Source: Flavobacteriales bacterium UBA2619 (GTDB lineage: Bacteria; Bacteroidota; Bacteroidia; Flavobacteriales_D; Sanyastnellaceae). Taken from it: a stretch of DNA of 31,450 bases. The notes under the pieces were generated by a model. The model did not search any database. It had not been told where the DNA came from and saw only the letters and a list, made by a program, of their open reading frames with translations. The position numbers and the translations under genes are program-made. Below are positions 23,665 through 31,434 of the stretch, one piece after another. Each line of letters begins with the position of its first letter. Position 1 is the first letter of the stretch. The stretch lies in assembly GCA_002339135.1 (NCBI GenBank), contig DDJR01000007.1, positions 1-31,450 on the forward strand, in the 5' to 3' direction.

Positions 23665-24864
23665 CTAAATTGTGCGGCCAGGGTAAATTTCAAGGGCAGC
23701 TTTGAGACACAGAACAGCACGCTCTAGCAGCTGTAAATCTAAAACATAGGCAATTCTAACTTCATTGTGGCCTGCTCCCTCTGTTGAATAGAACCCTGAA
23801 GCTGGAGCCATCATTACTGTATCGCCATCCAAATCGAAATGCTCTAATATCCATTGGCAAAATGCATCACTGTTGTCAATCGGCAGCTTACAGACAGCAT
23901 AAAAAGCTCCACCAGGGGAAGGGCACATTGCACCGGGGATGTTGTTGAGTCCATTGACCAACACATCCCTTCTTTTAATGTAAGTAGAGCGTACGTCATC
24001 GAAATAAGAAGCTGGGGCTTTGAGGGCAGCTTCAGAAGCTATTTGGCCCAAGGTTGGAGGAGACAAACGCGTCATCGCAAACTTCATGATTGTTCTGCGC
24101 AGCTCAGCGTTCTTAGTCACTAAGGCACCCACACGAGCACCACACATACTGAATCGCTTCGAAACAGAATCAATCATAATTGCATTCTGAGCCAAACCCT
24201 CCAGTTCTAAAACTGATTTGGGCTGAGAACCATCATAGCAGAATTCTCTGTAAACCTCATCGGAGAAAAGATATAAATCGTGTTTGAGAACAAGTTGAGC
24301 AAGTGCATCTAATGCCTCTGGAGCATAAACTTTACCTGTCGGGTTGCCGGGATTACAGATTAATATTGCTTTTGTTTTAGAGGTAATCTTTGCTTCGAAA
24401 TCCTCAATTGGAGGAAGAGCAAAACCACCATCTATGTAAGCAGTAACAGGAACGATATGTATCCCTGCCATTTTAGCAAAACCAATGTAGTTTGCATAAA
24501 ATGGCTCTGGAATCACAATCTCATCGCCCGGATTCATGCACGACATCATTCCGAAAATAAGCGCTTCAGAACCTCCAGTTGTGACGATTAAATCATCCAA
24601 ATGCACATCAATTCCAGCATTCTTATAATACGTAGAAAGAGCCTTTCTGTAGGATTCATACCCCTCGCTGGGACTGTATTCAATGACAGTTCGAGTATCC
24701 TCCTTTAGCGCCCTTAAGGCAACATCTGGAGAAGAGACATCTGGTTGGCCAATGTTTAAATGAATGACTCTTTTCCCTGCTTTCTTTGCAGCGTTCGCAA
24801 AGGGCGTGAGCTTTCGAATCGGACTGCTTGGCATATCCTGTCCAATATTTGAAATTTGTGGCAT
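23665..24864 (-). CDS. PLP-dependent class I aminotransferase (aspartate aminotransferase type)
   Basis: Transfers amino groups between an amino acid and a keto acid. The 399 residues show fold type I: HLNIGQPDVSSPD near the N-terminus, TTGGSEALIFG (95-105, phosphate binding), NPGNPTG (171-177), SDEVYREF (201-208, Asp binds the pyridine N), the PLP lysine K236 in SVSKRFSM, GARVGA, and R370 in NEVRIAYV for the substrate carboxylate. Aspartate is the usual annotation for this subgroup, but alanine or aromatic substrates cannot be excluded. It lies 43 bases after the GNAT gene and abuts the PNGase F-like gene; the shared function of these neighbours is not apparent. Confidence 0.92.
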   Translation of the reverse strand: MPQISNIGQDMPSSPIRKLTPFANAAKKAGKRVIHLNIGQPDVSSPDVALRALKEDTRTVIEYSPSEGYESYRKALSTYYKNAGIDVHLDDLIVTTGGSEALIFGMMSCMNPGDEIVIPEPFYANYIGFAKMAGIHIVPVTAYIDGGFALPPIEDFEAKITSKTKAILICNPGNPTGKVYAPEALDALAQLVLKHDLYLFSDEVYREFCYDGSQPKSVLELEGLAQNAIMIDSVSKRFSMCGARVGALVTKNAELRRTIMKFAMTRLSPPTLGQIASEAALKAPASYFDDVRSTYIKRRDVLVNGLNNIPGAMCPSPGGAFYAVCKLPIDNSDAFCQWILEHFDLDGDTVMMAPASGFYSTEGAGHNEVRIAYVLDLQLLERAVLCLKAALEIYPGRTI

Positions 24865-24907
24865 CGTTTCAAAATTTAATGCGGTAAAAATACACTTGTT
24901 TGTCGTT

Positions 24908-25381
24908 TTACAAACTCTTAAACATCATTTTATGCAAGCCAACATCTGGAACTATGTATGCGGGGAAATCTTCACCATTTATTTGTTTCCCATATTTGAA
25001 TCCCTGACTCTCATAAAAACCCCAGGCAACCTCTCTTGCATCGCACCACACAACATCTACTCCCTCCGACTTCAACTCCTCCATTGCCTTTTGAATAATG
25101 AACGACCCAACGCCTTCACCTCTCATATGATCAAGCACACCCATGGCTCTCAACCTGCGAACTTTTAACGACTTAAATTGTTGTGGAAATCTGTCACAAT
25201 TTTGACGAAACAACGAGGCTACTCCGACAACATTACCATTGTGAAATGCTGCCAAGTGAATCGCAAATTCACTTGGGTCTATATCAATCGTGGCCTGTGT
25301 CTCATTCTCCAAATGAGGCCAAAGCACTTGATACCTAACTTGCTTAAGGACTTGACTGTCAACCTTTCGAACTTCTATCAT
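24908..25381 (-). CDS. GNAT-family N-acetyltransferase
   Basis: A 157-residue acetyl-CoA-dependent acetyltransferase of unknown substrate. The fold is visible as a beta strand HLAAFHNGNVVGVASLF, then the acetyl-CoA loop in RAMGVLDHMRGEGVGSFIIQKAM (motif A, RGEGVG) and motif B (DVVWCDAREVAWGFYESQGF). The start is the ATG at 25381, which overlaps the stop of the S4 gene as TAATG; a longer TTG start (25405) is unlikely. The coupling suggests co-translation with the S4 protein. Such proteins can modify amino acids, polyamines, antibiotics or protein termini, and nothing here decides between them. Confidence 0.88.
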   Translation of the reverse strand: MIEVRKVDSQVLKQVRYQVLWPHLENETQATIDIDPSEFAIHLAAFHNGNVVGVASLFRQNCDRFPQQFKSLKVRRLRAMGVLDHMRGEGVGSFIIQKAMEELKSEGVDVVWCDAREVAWGFYESQGFKYGKQINGEDFPAYIVPDVGLHKMMFKSL

Positions 25382-25746
25382 TACTCCTCGAAAGCTTTGC
25401 CCCAATTTCTCCGCTCTCGCTTGGTCGGTCGTCCGATTCCATTAGGCCTATCCAACATGGATAGCCTGATCATCTCAAACTTATCCAGTTGATCTTGCGG
25501 AGTCATGTTTTTAACGTGCTCCGGAACTAACACTGCACCGACACGACTTTTCGGAAATGAAAGCACCTTGAAAGAAAAGGACACCGCCCCTTTCCTAACG
25601 ACAACAACATCTCCAACAGATAAGATCTTTGACGGCTTTAATTTATCTCCATCTAAACTAACTTTACCTTCCTTACAATGTGTGGCAGAGCGAGAGCGAG
25701 TTTTCATCACCCTAATGGCCCATAAAAATTTATCAACTCTCATCAT
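25381..25746 (-). CDS. S4-domain RNA-binding protein (Hsp15/HslR-like)
   Basis: A 121-residue protein with an N-terminal S4 RNA-binding domain (about 2-60: MRVDKFLWAIRVMKTRSRSATHCKEGKVSLDG, then KPSKILSVGDVVVV) and a basic tail (RPNGIGRPTKRERRNWGKAFEE). The match is to Hsp15, which in E. coli binds 50S subunits that carry stalled nascent chains and helps recycle them. It lies 10 bases after dnaX and overlaps the GNAT gene by one base. The start is ATG 25746; a second ATG follows at once. Confidence 0.88.
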   Translation of the reverse strand: MMRVDKFLWAIRVMKTRSRSATHCKEGKVSLDGDKLKPSKILSVGDVVVVRKGAVSFSFKVLSFPKSRVGAVLVPEHVKNMTPQDQLDKFEMIRLSMLDRPNGIGRPTKRERRNWGKAFEE

Positions 25747-25756
25747 TCCCTGTTCA

Positions 25757-27640
25757 TTATCCTAAATCTAAATCCAATTTTTTACGCAAAGCATCAAGGC
25801 TGGGATTCTTTTTAACCATCTCAACATATCTTTCTTTGTCACTCAAAAACACCTTAACGACGTCTTGACCTTCTGCCTCTGGGAGGATGTGAATCGAGAG
25901 CTCAATTAAAGTGTTCTTCACTGTTTTTCTCAGATGAAACAACAAATCAGTTCGTTCATCATTTAACTGGACCTCCTGAAGGGCATTTAAAACATGAAAT
26001 GTAACGAGATTCCCCTTCAGTTCAATCTCACACATGGTTAATGTAGAAACCAAACTCACCCGCTTGGCCTCCTTGTGACCCTCTACAAAAAGATTCCATG
26101 CTGCCTTCACTTTTTCGAGGGTAACCTCCTCTTTCCAAGATTCATCAACCTCGTTTTCTTTGTTCTTCGATTCTGAATCTACCGTTTCTGAAAGACTCTT
26201 AGATTTTCCTGCCAACTTAACTGCTCCACCTCGTAATTTTCCCGAAACCACTTTCTTTGAGATTGGCTCCACTGAATGTAAACTCTTTGGGGGCATTGGC
26301 TGTTCAAGAGAAGGAACTGAAGTCGGAACTGGAACTGGATCCGCAACTGAAGTCGGTTCTGAAACTGCTTCTGAAACTGGGAGAACAATGGGTTTTGTTG
26401 GAGCCGAAGCCGCCACTGATGCCACTGGTGTGAAAATAGGCTCTGGAACGGAAATTGGAGCAGATTCTGGAATTACTTCTGGAGCTTGACCTTGATCTTG
26501 ATCAGCTACGACAACTGTTTTGTGAGGAGGAATTAATTCGTCAATGCTTTTTTTTTTCTCCACCGTGGGTAGAGAATTTTTAGAGGGGTTTTTCAAGGAG
26601 CAAATCTTCATTACAGCGAGCTCAACCAACAGCCTTTGATGTTGGCTGGTTCTGTAATGTGTGTCGGCTTCATTCGTGATTGAAAGAGCATCGACGATAA
26701 AATGCAAATCCGCCACGGAAGCTTGCTTTGAAAATTTGGCTTTCACTTCTGGTGTTGCTTCCATGAGTTGAAGTGTTCGCTGATCGCGACAAACCATCAA
26801 ACTGCGGAAATGATTGCCCAATCCTGAGAGAAAATGGTGAGCATCAAACCCCCGAGCCAATACACGGTCAAACAACAGCAAAGAATCGGGAATATTAGAG
26901 CTTAACGCAAAGTCCACAACTTCAAAATAGGTGTCATGGTCAAGTACATGCAACTGTTCTGTTACTATATCATAGGTGAGTTCTTTGCCCGAAAAGGCCA
27001 CAAGCTGGTCAAACATACTCAGTGCATCTCGCAAAGCACCATCCGCCTTGGAGGCAATTACGTGCAACGCTTCAGGTGTTGTTTTCACGCCCTCCTTCCC
27101 TGCGATTTCTTGAAGATGAGACACGATATCTGGCACAGTAATTCTATGAAAATCGAATATCTGGCAACGGGATAAAATGGTAGGTAGAATCTTGTGCTTT
27201 TCTGTCGTAGCCAAAATAAACACTGCATGAGGTGGCGGTTCTTCCAATGTCTTGAGAAAAGCATTAAAAGCGGCCTGACTGAGCATATGCACCTCATCGA
27301 TGATGTAAACCTTGTAAGCGCCATGTTGAGGAGGTATTCTAACCTGTTCAACAATACTTCTAATGTCCTCAACTTTGTTGTTCGAAGCTGCATCCAATTC
27401 GAACACATTGAAAGCCATCGCATCATCATCTGGCTCAAAGCCATTAATAGCCCGCGCAAAAATTCGAGCACTGGTCGTTTTACCAACACCTCTTGGACCA
27501 CAGAATAAATATGCTTGAGCTATTGTCCCAGAAGAAATAGCCTGAGTAAGCGTTTGCGTAATCCCAGATTGTCCCACCACAGAATCCCAATCCTGTGGTC
27601 TATACTTCCTTGCGGAGACTAAATAATTGTTCTCGCTCAT
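25757..27640 (-). CDS. dnaX: DNA polymerase III subunit gamma/tau
   Basis: Clamp-loader ATPase; full-length tau also ties the polymerase and helicase together. I start at ATG 27640 (MSENNYLVSARKYRPQDWD), giving 627 residues; a TTG opening to 27700 lacks homology. Domains I-III span about 1-350: Walker A FCGPRGVGKTTSAR (47-60), Walker B IIDEVHML (113-120), ELDAASNN, the SRC sensor 1 region (158-160) and the domain III collar. The four-cysteine zinc module normally found between Walker A and ELDAASNN is absent (ARAINGFEPDDDAMAFNVF instead). A Pro/Val/Glu-rich linker (365-460) and a tau C-terminal domain (500-627) follow. An A10 run at codons 362-365 lies at the gamma/tau boundary. Confidence 0.96.
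   Translation of the reverse strand: MSENNYLVSARKYRPQDWDSVVGQSGITQTLTQAISSGTIAQAYLFCGPRGVGKTTSARIFARAINGFEPDDDAMAFNVFELDAASNNKVEDIRSIVEQVRIPPQHGAYKVYIIDEVHMLSQAAFNAFLKTLEEPPPHAVFILATTEKHKILPTILSRCQIFDFHRITVPDIVSHLQEIAGKEGVKTTPEALHVIASKADGALRDALSMFDQLVAFSGKELTYDIVTEQLHVLDHDTYFEVVDFALSSNIPDSLLLFDRVLARGFDAHHFLSGLGNHFRSLMVCRDQRTLQLMEATPEVKAKFSKQASVADLHFIVDALSITNEADTHYRTSQHQRLLVELAVMKICSLKNPSKNSLPTVEKKKSIDELIPPHKTVVVADQDQGQAPEVIPESAPISVPEPIFTPVASVAASAPTKPIVLPVSEAVSEPTSVADPVPVPTSVPSLEQPMPPKSLHSVEPISKKVVSGKLRGGAVKLAGKSKSLSETVDSESKNKENEVDESWKEEVTLEKVKAAWNLFVEGHKEAKRVSLVSTLTMCEIELKGNLVTFHVLNALQEVQLNDERTDLLFHLRKTVKNTLIELSIHILPEAEGQDVVKVFLSDKERYVEMVKKNPSLDALRKKLDLDLG
26541..26557 (-). promoter_or_regulatory. 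A10 slippery run in dnaX followed by out-of-frame stop (candidate gamma signal)
   Basis: On the minus strand codons GAG AAA AAA AAA AGC contain ten A in a row (26557-26548). A shift of -1, or one extra A in the mRNA, reads AAG CAT TGA, stopping at 26543-26541 and giving a 366-residue protein. The loss of one A stops at TAA (26535-26533) after four codons, giving 368 residues. The site comes just after domain III, where a gamma form should end. Confidence 0.7.
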
Positions 27641-27739
27641 TCTGCGAATATCGGGGGCATTTAGTGATTGTGCAAAGGGAGTTTTACACAATCTTTGCAA
27701 GACCTTGATGACGACCGCAAATGATTTGTACTAAAACCC

Positions 27740-27770
27740 TTGCGTTTCCTTTATACCTATCGTACTTTTG
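27740..27770 (+). promoter_or_regulatory. rpsF-rpsR-rplI promoter
   Basis: TTG (27740-27742), 20 bases, then TACTTTTG (27763-27770): an exact Bacteroidota consensus match, followed by C. The start of transcription should fall near 27775-27777. This lies only 7-9 bases before the first ATG (27784) and about 20 before the second (27796). The divergent dnaX promoter was not recognised. Confidence 0.75.
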
Positions 27771-27795
27771 CGCCCCATTTTAAATGAATAAAAGA

Positions 27796-28176
27796 ATGAA
27801 TCGTTACGAAACTGTTTTCATTATGACTCCCGTGTTATCTGCTGAGCAGGTGGCGGAAACAGTAAAGAAGTACCGTGCACTTATCGCTAGCAATGGTGGT
27901 AAAATTGTCCATGAGGACGCATGGGGACTGAAGAAACTCGCTTACCCAATTCAGAAGAAGACATCTGGCTTCTATCATCTGATTGAGTGGGAAGCTGAAG
28001 GAACTGCAGTCTCACCCTTCGAAACTGAATTCCGTCGCGATGAGAGAATCATGAGATTCCTCACCACAGCCATGGACAAGCACCACATTACCTACGCGCA
28101 ATCTCGCCGCGACAAGTCTAACCGCAAAGAAGAAGCTCCAGCGACGAAAGAAGCTTCTACTGAAGAAAAAGCTTAA
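27796..28176 (+). CDS. rpsF: Ribosomal protein bS6
   Basis: Small-subunit protein that pairs with bS18 on 16S rRNA. With the ATG at 27796 (MNRYETVFIMTPVLS) it has 126 residues. An ATG four codons upstream (27784) is possible, but it would leave a leader of under 10 bases and is not part of the family N-terminus. The bS6 fold is seen in DAWGLKKLAYPIQKKTSGFYHLIEWEAEG and FRRDERIMRFLTTAMDKH; the tail is rich in Lys, Glu and Ala. It opens the rpsF-rpsR-rplI operon, which here lacks the ssb gene found between rpsF and rpsR in some other phyla. Confidence 0.96.
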   Translation: MNRYETVFIMTPVLSAEQVAETVKKYRALIASNGGKIVHEDAWGLKKLAYPIQKKTSGFYHLIEWEAEGTAVSPFETEFRRDERIMRFLTTAMDKHHITYAQSRRDKSNRKEEAPATKEASTEEKA

Positions 28177-28188
28177 AGAACTGAAATC

Positions 28189-28452
28189 ATGGCAGATAAA
28201 AAAGTACGCTACCTGAAATCTATCGAAATCGACACGAAAGCAGATCGCTACTGTCGATTCCGTAAAAAAGGATTTAAGTACATTGATTACAAGGATGCAA
28301 ATTTCCTTCTAATGCTTTGCAACCCTCAAGGTAAAATTTTACCACGTCGTTTAACTGGAACAAGCTTAAAGTACCAACGCAAAGCATCTCAGGCAATTAA
28401 AAAAGCCCGTCATCTAGCATTGATGCCTTACGTAGCTGACAACCTTCACTAA
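28189..28452 (+). CDS. rpsR: Ribosomal protein bS18
   Basis: Small-subunit protein that binds next to bS6 at the platform. The 87 residues include the signature CRFRKKGFKYIDYKDANFL and the basic stretch GKILPRRLTGTSLKYQRKASQAIKKARHLALMPY. It lies 12 bases after rpsF and 12 before rplI. In Bacteroidota this protein, bS6 and bS21 (also in this window) help hold the 3' end of 16S rRNA. Confidence 0.97.
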   Translation: MADKKVRYLKSIEIDTKADRYCRFRKKGFKYIDYKDANFLLMLCNPQGKILPRRLTGTSLKYQRKASQAIKKARHLALMPYVADNLH

Positions 28453-28464
28453 GAACTAAACGTC

Positions 28465-28911
28465 ATGGACATTATCCTTAAAGAAGACATCCACAAACTC
28501 GGTAACAAAAACGACATTGTTACAGTTAAAACTGGATTCGCACGTAATTTTCTAATTCCGCAAGGAAAGGCAATTTCTGCAACTGAATCAGCTAGAAAAG
28601 TTGTTGCTGAAGTCATTCGTCAACAATCTCACAAAGCTGCAAAAGCTCTAGACGCTGCACAAGGTATCGTCGAAAATCTAAACAAACTAACTGTTAAGAT
28701 TGGTGCTAAAGCTGGTGAAACTGGGAAAATATTTGGTTCTGTAAACAGCATCCAATTGGCTGAAGCAATTCAAGCAGCCGGTTACGATGTTGAAAGAAAG
28801 CAGATTACTTTCTCTAACGATGCAATTAAAGAGCTTGGAACTTATGAAGCAAAAGTTAAAGTCTACAAAGACACTTTTGCAACTGTCAAGTTTGAAGTTG
28901 TAGCTGAGTAA
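28465..28911 (+). CDS. rplI: Ribosomal protein bL9
   Basis: Large-subunit protein with an N-terminal RNA-binding domain (MDIILKEDIHKLGNKNDIVTVKTGFARNFLIPQGKA), a long central helix (about 40-75) and a C-terminal domain (78-148, GKIFGSVNSIQLAEAIQ, VKVYKDTFATVKFEVV). The 148 residues are the family length. It ends the operon 23 bases before a strong terminator. Confidence 0.97.
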   Translation: MDIILKEDIHKLGNKNDIVTVKTGFARNFLIPQGKAISATESARKVVAEVIRQQSHKAAKALDAAQGIVENLNKLTVKIGAKAGETGKIFGSVNSIQLAEAIQAAGYDVERKQITFSNDAIKELGTYEAKVKVYKDTFATVKFEVVAE

Positions 28912-28934
28912 TCACTACTACTTACAAAGAATTT

Positions 28935-28962
28935 AAAGGCTCGCTTATGCGGGCCTTTTTTT
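28935..28962 (+). terminator. Rho-independent terminator after rplI
   Basis: AAAGGCTCGC pairs with GCGGGCCTTT over 10 positions (one T-G pair) around a TTAT loop, followed by a run of seven T (28956-28962). The T-run end overlaps the TTTG proposed as -33 box for uvrB. Confidence 0.9.
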
Positions 28963-28994
28963 GGTCTAAACTAATTTTAAGATACATACCTTTG
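28960..28994 (+). promoter_or_regulatory. uvrB promoter, predicting a leaderless transcript
   Basis: TACCTTTG (28987-28994) matches TAnnTTTG exactly; TTTG (28960-28963) lies 23 bases upstream, at the long edge of allowed spacing. The start of transcription should fall at about 28999-29001, on the uvrB ATG itself (29000). Confidence 0.5.
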
Positions 28995-28999
28995 GGTAC

Positions 29000-30991
29000 A
29001 TGCCCGATTTTGAATTAACAAGCGACTACACACCTCAAGGTGATCAAGGTGAGGCGATAAAACAATTGGTCGCTGGCGTTAATGATGGCACGAAACACCA
29101 AGTACTACTTGGTGTCACTGGATCTGGAAAGACGTTCACGATTGCAAATATGATTGCTCAGACGAAACGTCCAACATTGGTTCTGTCACACAATAAAACT
29201 CTGGCAGCCCAACTTTACAGTGAGTTTAAAAGTTTTTTTCCAAACAACCAAGTGGAGTATTTCGTGAGCTATTACGACTACTACCAACCTGAAGCATTCC
29301 TACCAGCTTCAAATACATACATCGAGAAAGATTTACAGATCAATGAAGAGATCGAAAAACTCAGGTTGAGTGCAACATCATCTTTGCTTGGCGGAAGAAG
29401 GGATGTCATCGTTGTAGCGAGTATCAGCTGCATTTACGGGATTGGGAACCCTGAGGAATTTCACAAGAGTGTGATTTCTCTCCATGCTGGAATGAAAACA
29501 ACGAGAAATGCGCTTTTGCACAAATTGGTTTCAAGTTTATACAGCAGGTCCCAGCTCGAATTAACAAGAGGAACATTCAGAGTTCAGGGAGATACAGTTG
29601 ATGTATTTCTGGCTTATACCGATCATGCACTTCGGATTTCATTTTGGGGAGATGAGATAGAAACCTTGCATACCATCGATCCGGAGTCAGGAACGAGGCT
29701 ACATGGTTTTGAGAAATTCCTGATTTATCCTGCTAATTTATTTATCAGCAGCAAAGACAATACGGATTCATCGGTGTGGGCTATTCAACAAGATTTAGAA
29801 AAACAGAAAAAGTATTTTACGGACAACATGCTGCTTGCTGAAGCTAAAAGGTTAGAAGAACGAACACTCTACGACCTTGAGATGATCAAAGAATTGGGGT
29901 ATTGTTCTGGCATTGAGAATTACTCAAGGTATTTTGACAAACGCAAACCTGGTGAACGTCCATTTTGCTTACTTGATTATTTCGATGATGACTTCCTTCT
30001 GGTCGTGGATGAAAGCCATGTAACACTTCCACAAGTTGGAGCAATGTATGGTGGGGACCGTTCTCGAAAAGTAAACTTGGTAGAGCATGGGTTTCGTTTG
30101 CCATCAGCCCTCGACAACCGACCACTCACCTCTGATGAATTTACGGGGATGCTTAACCAAGCCATCTATGTAAGCGCAACCCCAGCCGATTTAGAATTAG
30201 AAAGAGCCGAAGGAGTCATTGTGGAACAGGTAATTAGGCCAACAGGGCTGCTAGACCCCCCGATAGAAGTGAGGCCTTGCACCCATCAAGTGGACGATTT
30301 GGTTGGTGAAATTCACAAAGTTATCGCCATGGACGACAGGGTCCTTGTGACCACTTTAACAAAACGAATGTCCGAAGAATTGACGAAGTATCTTGAAACA
30401 ATCAACATATCGACGCGCTACATCCATTCCGAAGTAAAGACGTTAGACAGGGTCGCTATTTTGCAAGATTTAAGAGATGGTGTTTTCGACGTACTCGTAG
30501 GCGTTAACCTGCTACGTGAGGGTTTAGATTTACCTGAAGTATCGCTTGTAGCAATCATGGATGCTGACAAAGAAGGTTTCTTGCGTAGCGTTCGGTCATT
30601 AACGCAAACTTCAGGTCGAGCTGCGCGAAATGTCAACGGCCGCGTCATTATGTACGCAGACAAAGTGACAAAAAGCATGCAGATCACCATTGACGAAACG
30701 TCAAGACGAAGAATAAAACAAGAAAAATACAATGAAGAGCATGGCTTAACCCCACAACAAATTAAGCGATCTACTGGCCGGGCAAATCTTGCCGCGGAAA
30801 CTTCACCTGAATTCTCCAAAACAACCTCTGACCCCGTCCTGCTTTCTATGACGGCAGATCAATTGCAAAAACAAGCTGATGTTACAAAACGAGACATGAA
30901 CAAAGCAGCAAAAGAATTGGATTTCATGGAGGCAGCCCGACTTCGTGATGAATACTTTACAATTAAGAATCTTTTAGAAGTTAAAGGCTAG
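29000..30991 (+). CDS. uvrB: Excinuclease ABC subunit B
   Basis: Damage-verifying helicase of nucleotide excision repair; it is loaded by UvrA and then recruits UvrC. The 663 residues are full length. Walker A is GVTGSGKT (38-45), the beta-hairpin that inserts into DNA is YYDYYQPEAFLPASNTYIEKD, Walker B is DESH, the helicase motifs include LVTTLTKRM, GVNLLREGLDLPEVSLV and QTSGRAARN, and a UVR domain for UvrC contact ends the protein (DMNKAAKELDFMEAARLRDEY). It stands alone after the rplI terminator; the lipoprotein gene follows after 29 bases. Confidence 0.98.
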   Translation: MPDFELTSDYTPQGDQGEAIKQLVAGVNDGTKHQVLLGVTGSGKTFTIANMIAQTKRPTLVLSHNKTLAAQLYSEFKSFFPNNQVEYFVSYYDYYQPEAFLPASNTYIEKDLQINEEIEKLRLSATSSLLGGRRDVIVVASISCIYGIGNPEEFHKSVISLHAGMKTTRNALLHKLVSSLYSRSQLELTRGTFRVQGDTVDVFLAYTDHALRISFWGDEIETLHTIDPESGTRLHGFEKFLIYPANLFISSKDNTDSSVWAIQQDLEKQKKYFTDNMLLAEAKRLEERTLYDLEMIKELGYCSGIENYSRYFDKRKPGERPFCLLDYFDDDFLLVVDESHVTLPQVGAMYGGDRSRKVNLVEHGFRLPSALDNRPLTSDEFTGMLNQAIYVSATPADLELERAEGVIVEQVIRPTGLLDPPIEVRPCTHQVDDLVGEIHKVIAMDDRVLVTTLTKRMSEELTKYLETINISTRYIHSEVKTLDRVAILQDLRDGVFDVLVGVNLLREGLDLPEVSLVAIMDADKEGFLRSVRSLTQTSGRAARNVNGRVIMYADKVTKSMQITIDETSRRRIKQEKYNEEHGLTPQQIKRSTGRANLAAETSPEFSKTTSDPVLLSMTADQLQKQADVTKRDMNKAAKELDFMEAARLRDEYFTIKNLLEVKG

Positions 30992-31020
30992 CAATTGAGA
31001 AGACCTTAGTAGATTGCAAT

Positions 31021-31434
31021 ATGAAAAGAATATTTTACATCCTTACAGCGACAACACTGCTGCTTGCTGTGGGATGTAAAACAGAAACAATTGTTGATGT
31101 AAAAATTGATTCAACTGTTGATTCTCCAGAGTTCGTCTCAACTACATTTAGGTTCAAAAACGTAAAGATTGAGGGTGACACTTTGTTTGCAAATGTTGAG
31201 TACTCGGGTGGATGTGGAGATCACAAATTCGAGATGGAACCAAATGGTTTTTTAATGAAGAGCCTCCCACCCAAGCAGCCCTTACAAATAATCCACTTAA
31301 GCACTGTCGACCACTGTAGATCAATGATCAATGAAGACTTGAAATTCGACATCAGCAGCTTTCGTGGCACTCCCCATGGATCGACCGTTTTACTTTTAAA
31401 AAATTGGACCTCTGATATTATTTATAGTTATTGA
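31021..31434 (+). CDS. Small lipoprotein of unknown function
   Basis: A 137-residue protein with a lipoprotein signal peptide (MKRIFYILTATTLLLAVGC, lipobox LAVGC, modified Cys19), so it is anchored in the inner or outer membrane facing the periplasm. After cleavage it contains beta-strand-rich sequence with two cysteines besides Cys19 (SGGCGDHKFEM, about 62-72, and DHCRSM, about 97-102), which could form a disulfide. I do not recognise a named family. It starts at ATG 31021 and may be read through from uvrB. Confidence 0.75.
   Translation: MKRIFYILTATTLLLAVGCKTETIVDVKIDSTVDSPEFVSTTFRFKNVKIEGDTLFANVEYSGGCGDHKFEMEPNGFLMKSLPPKQPLQIIHLSTVDHCRSMINEDLKFDISSFRGTPHGSTVLLLKNWTSDIIYSY

Noticed and set aside
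27641..27700. TTG start of dnaX at 27700
   Set aside because: The added 20 residues are not conserved, while MSENNYLVSARKYRP at 27640 fits the family start.
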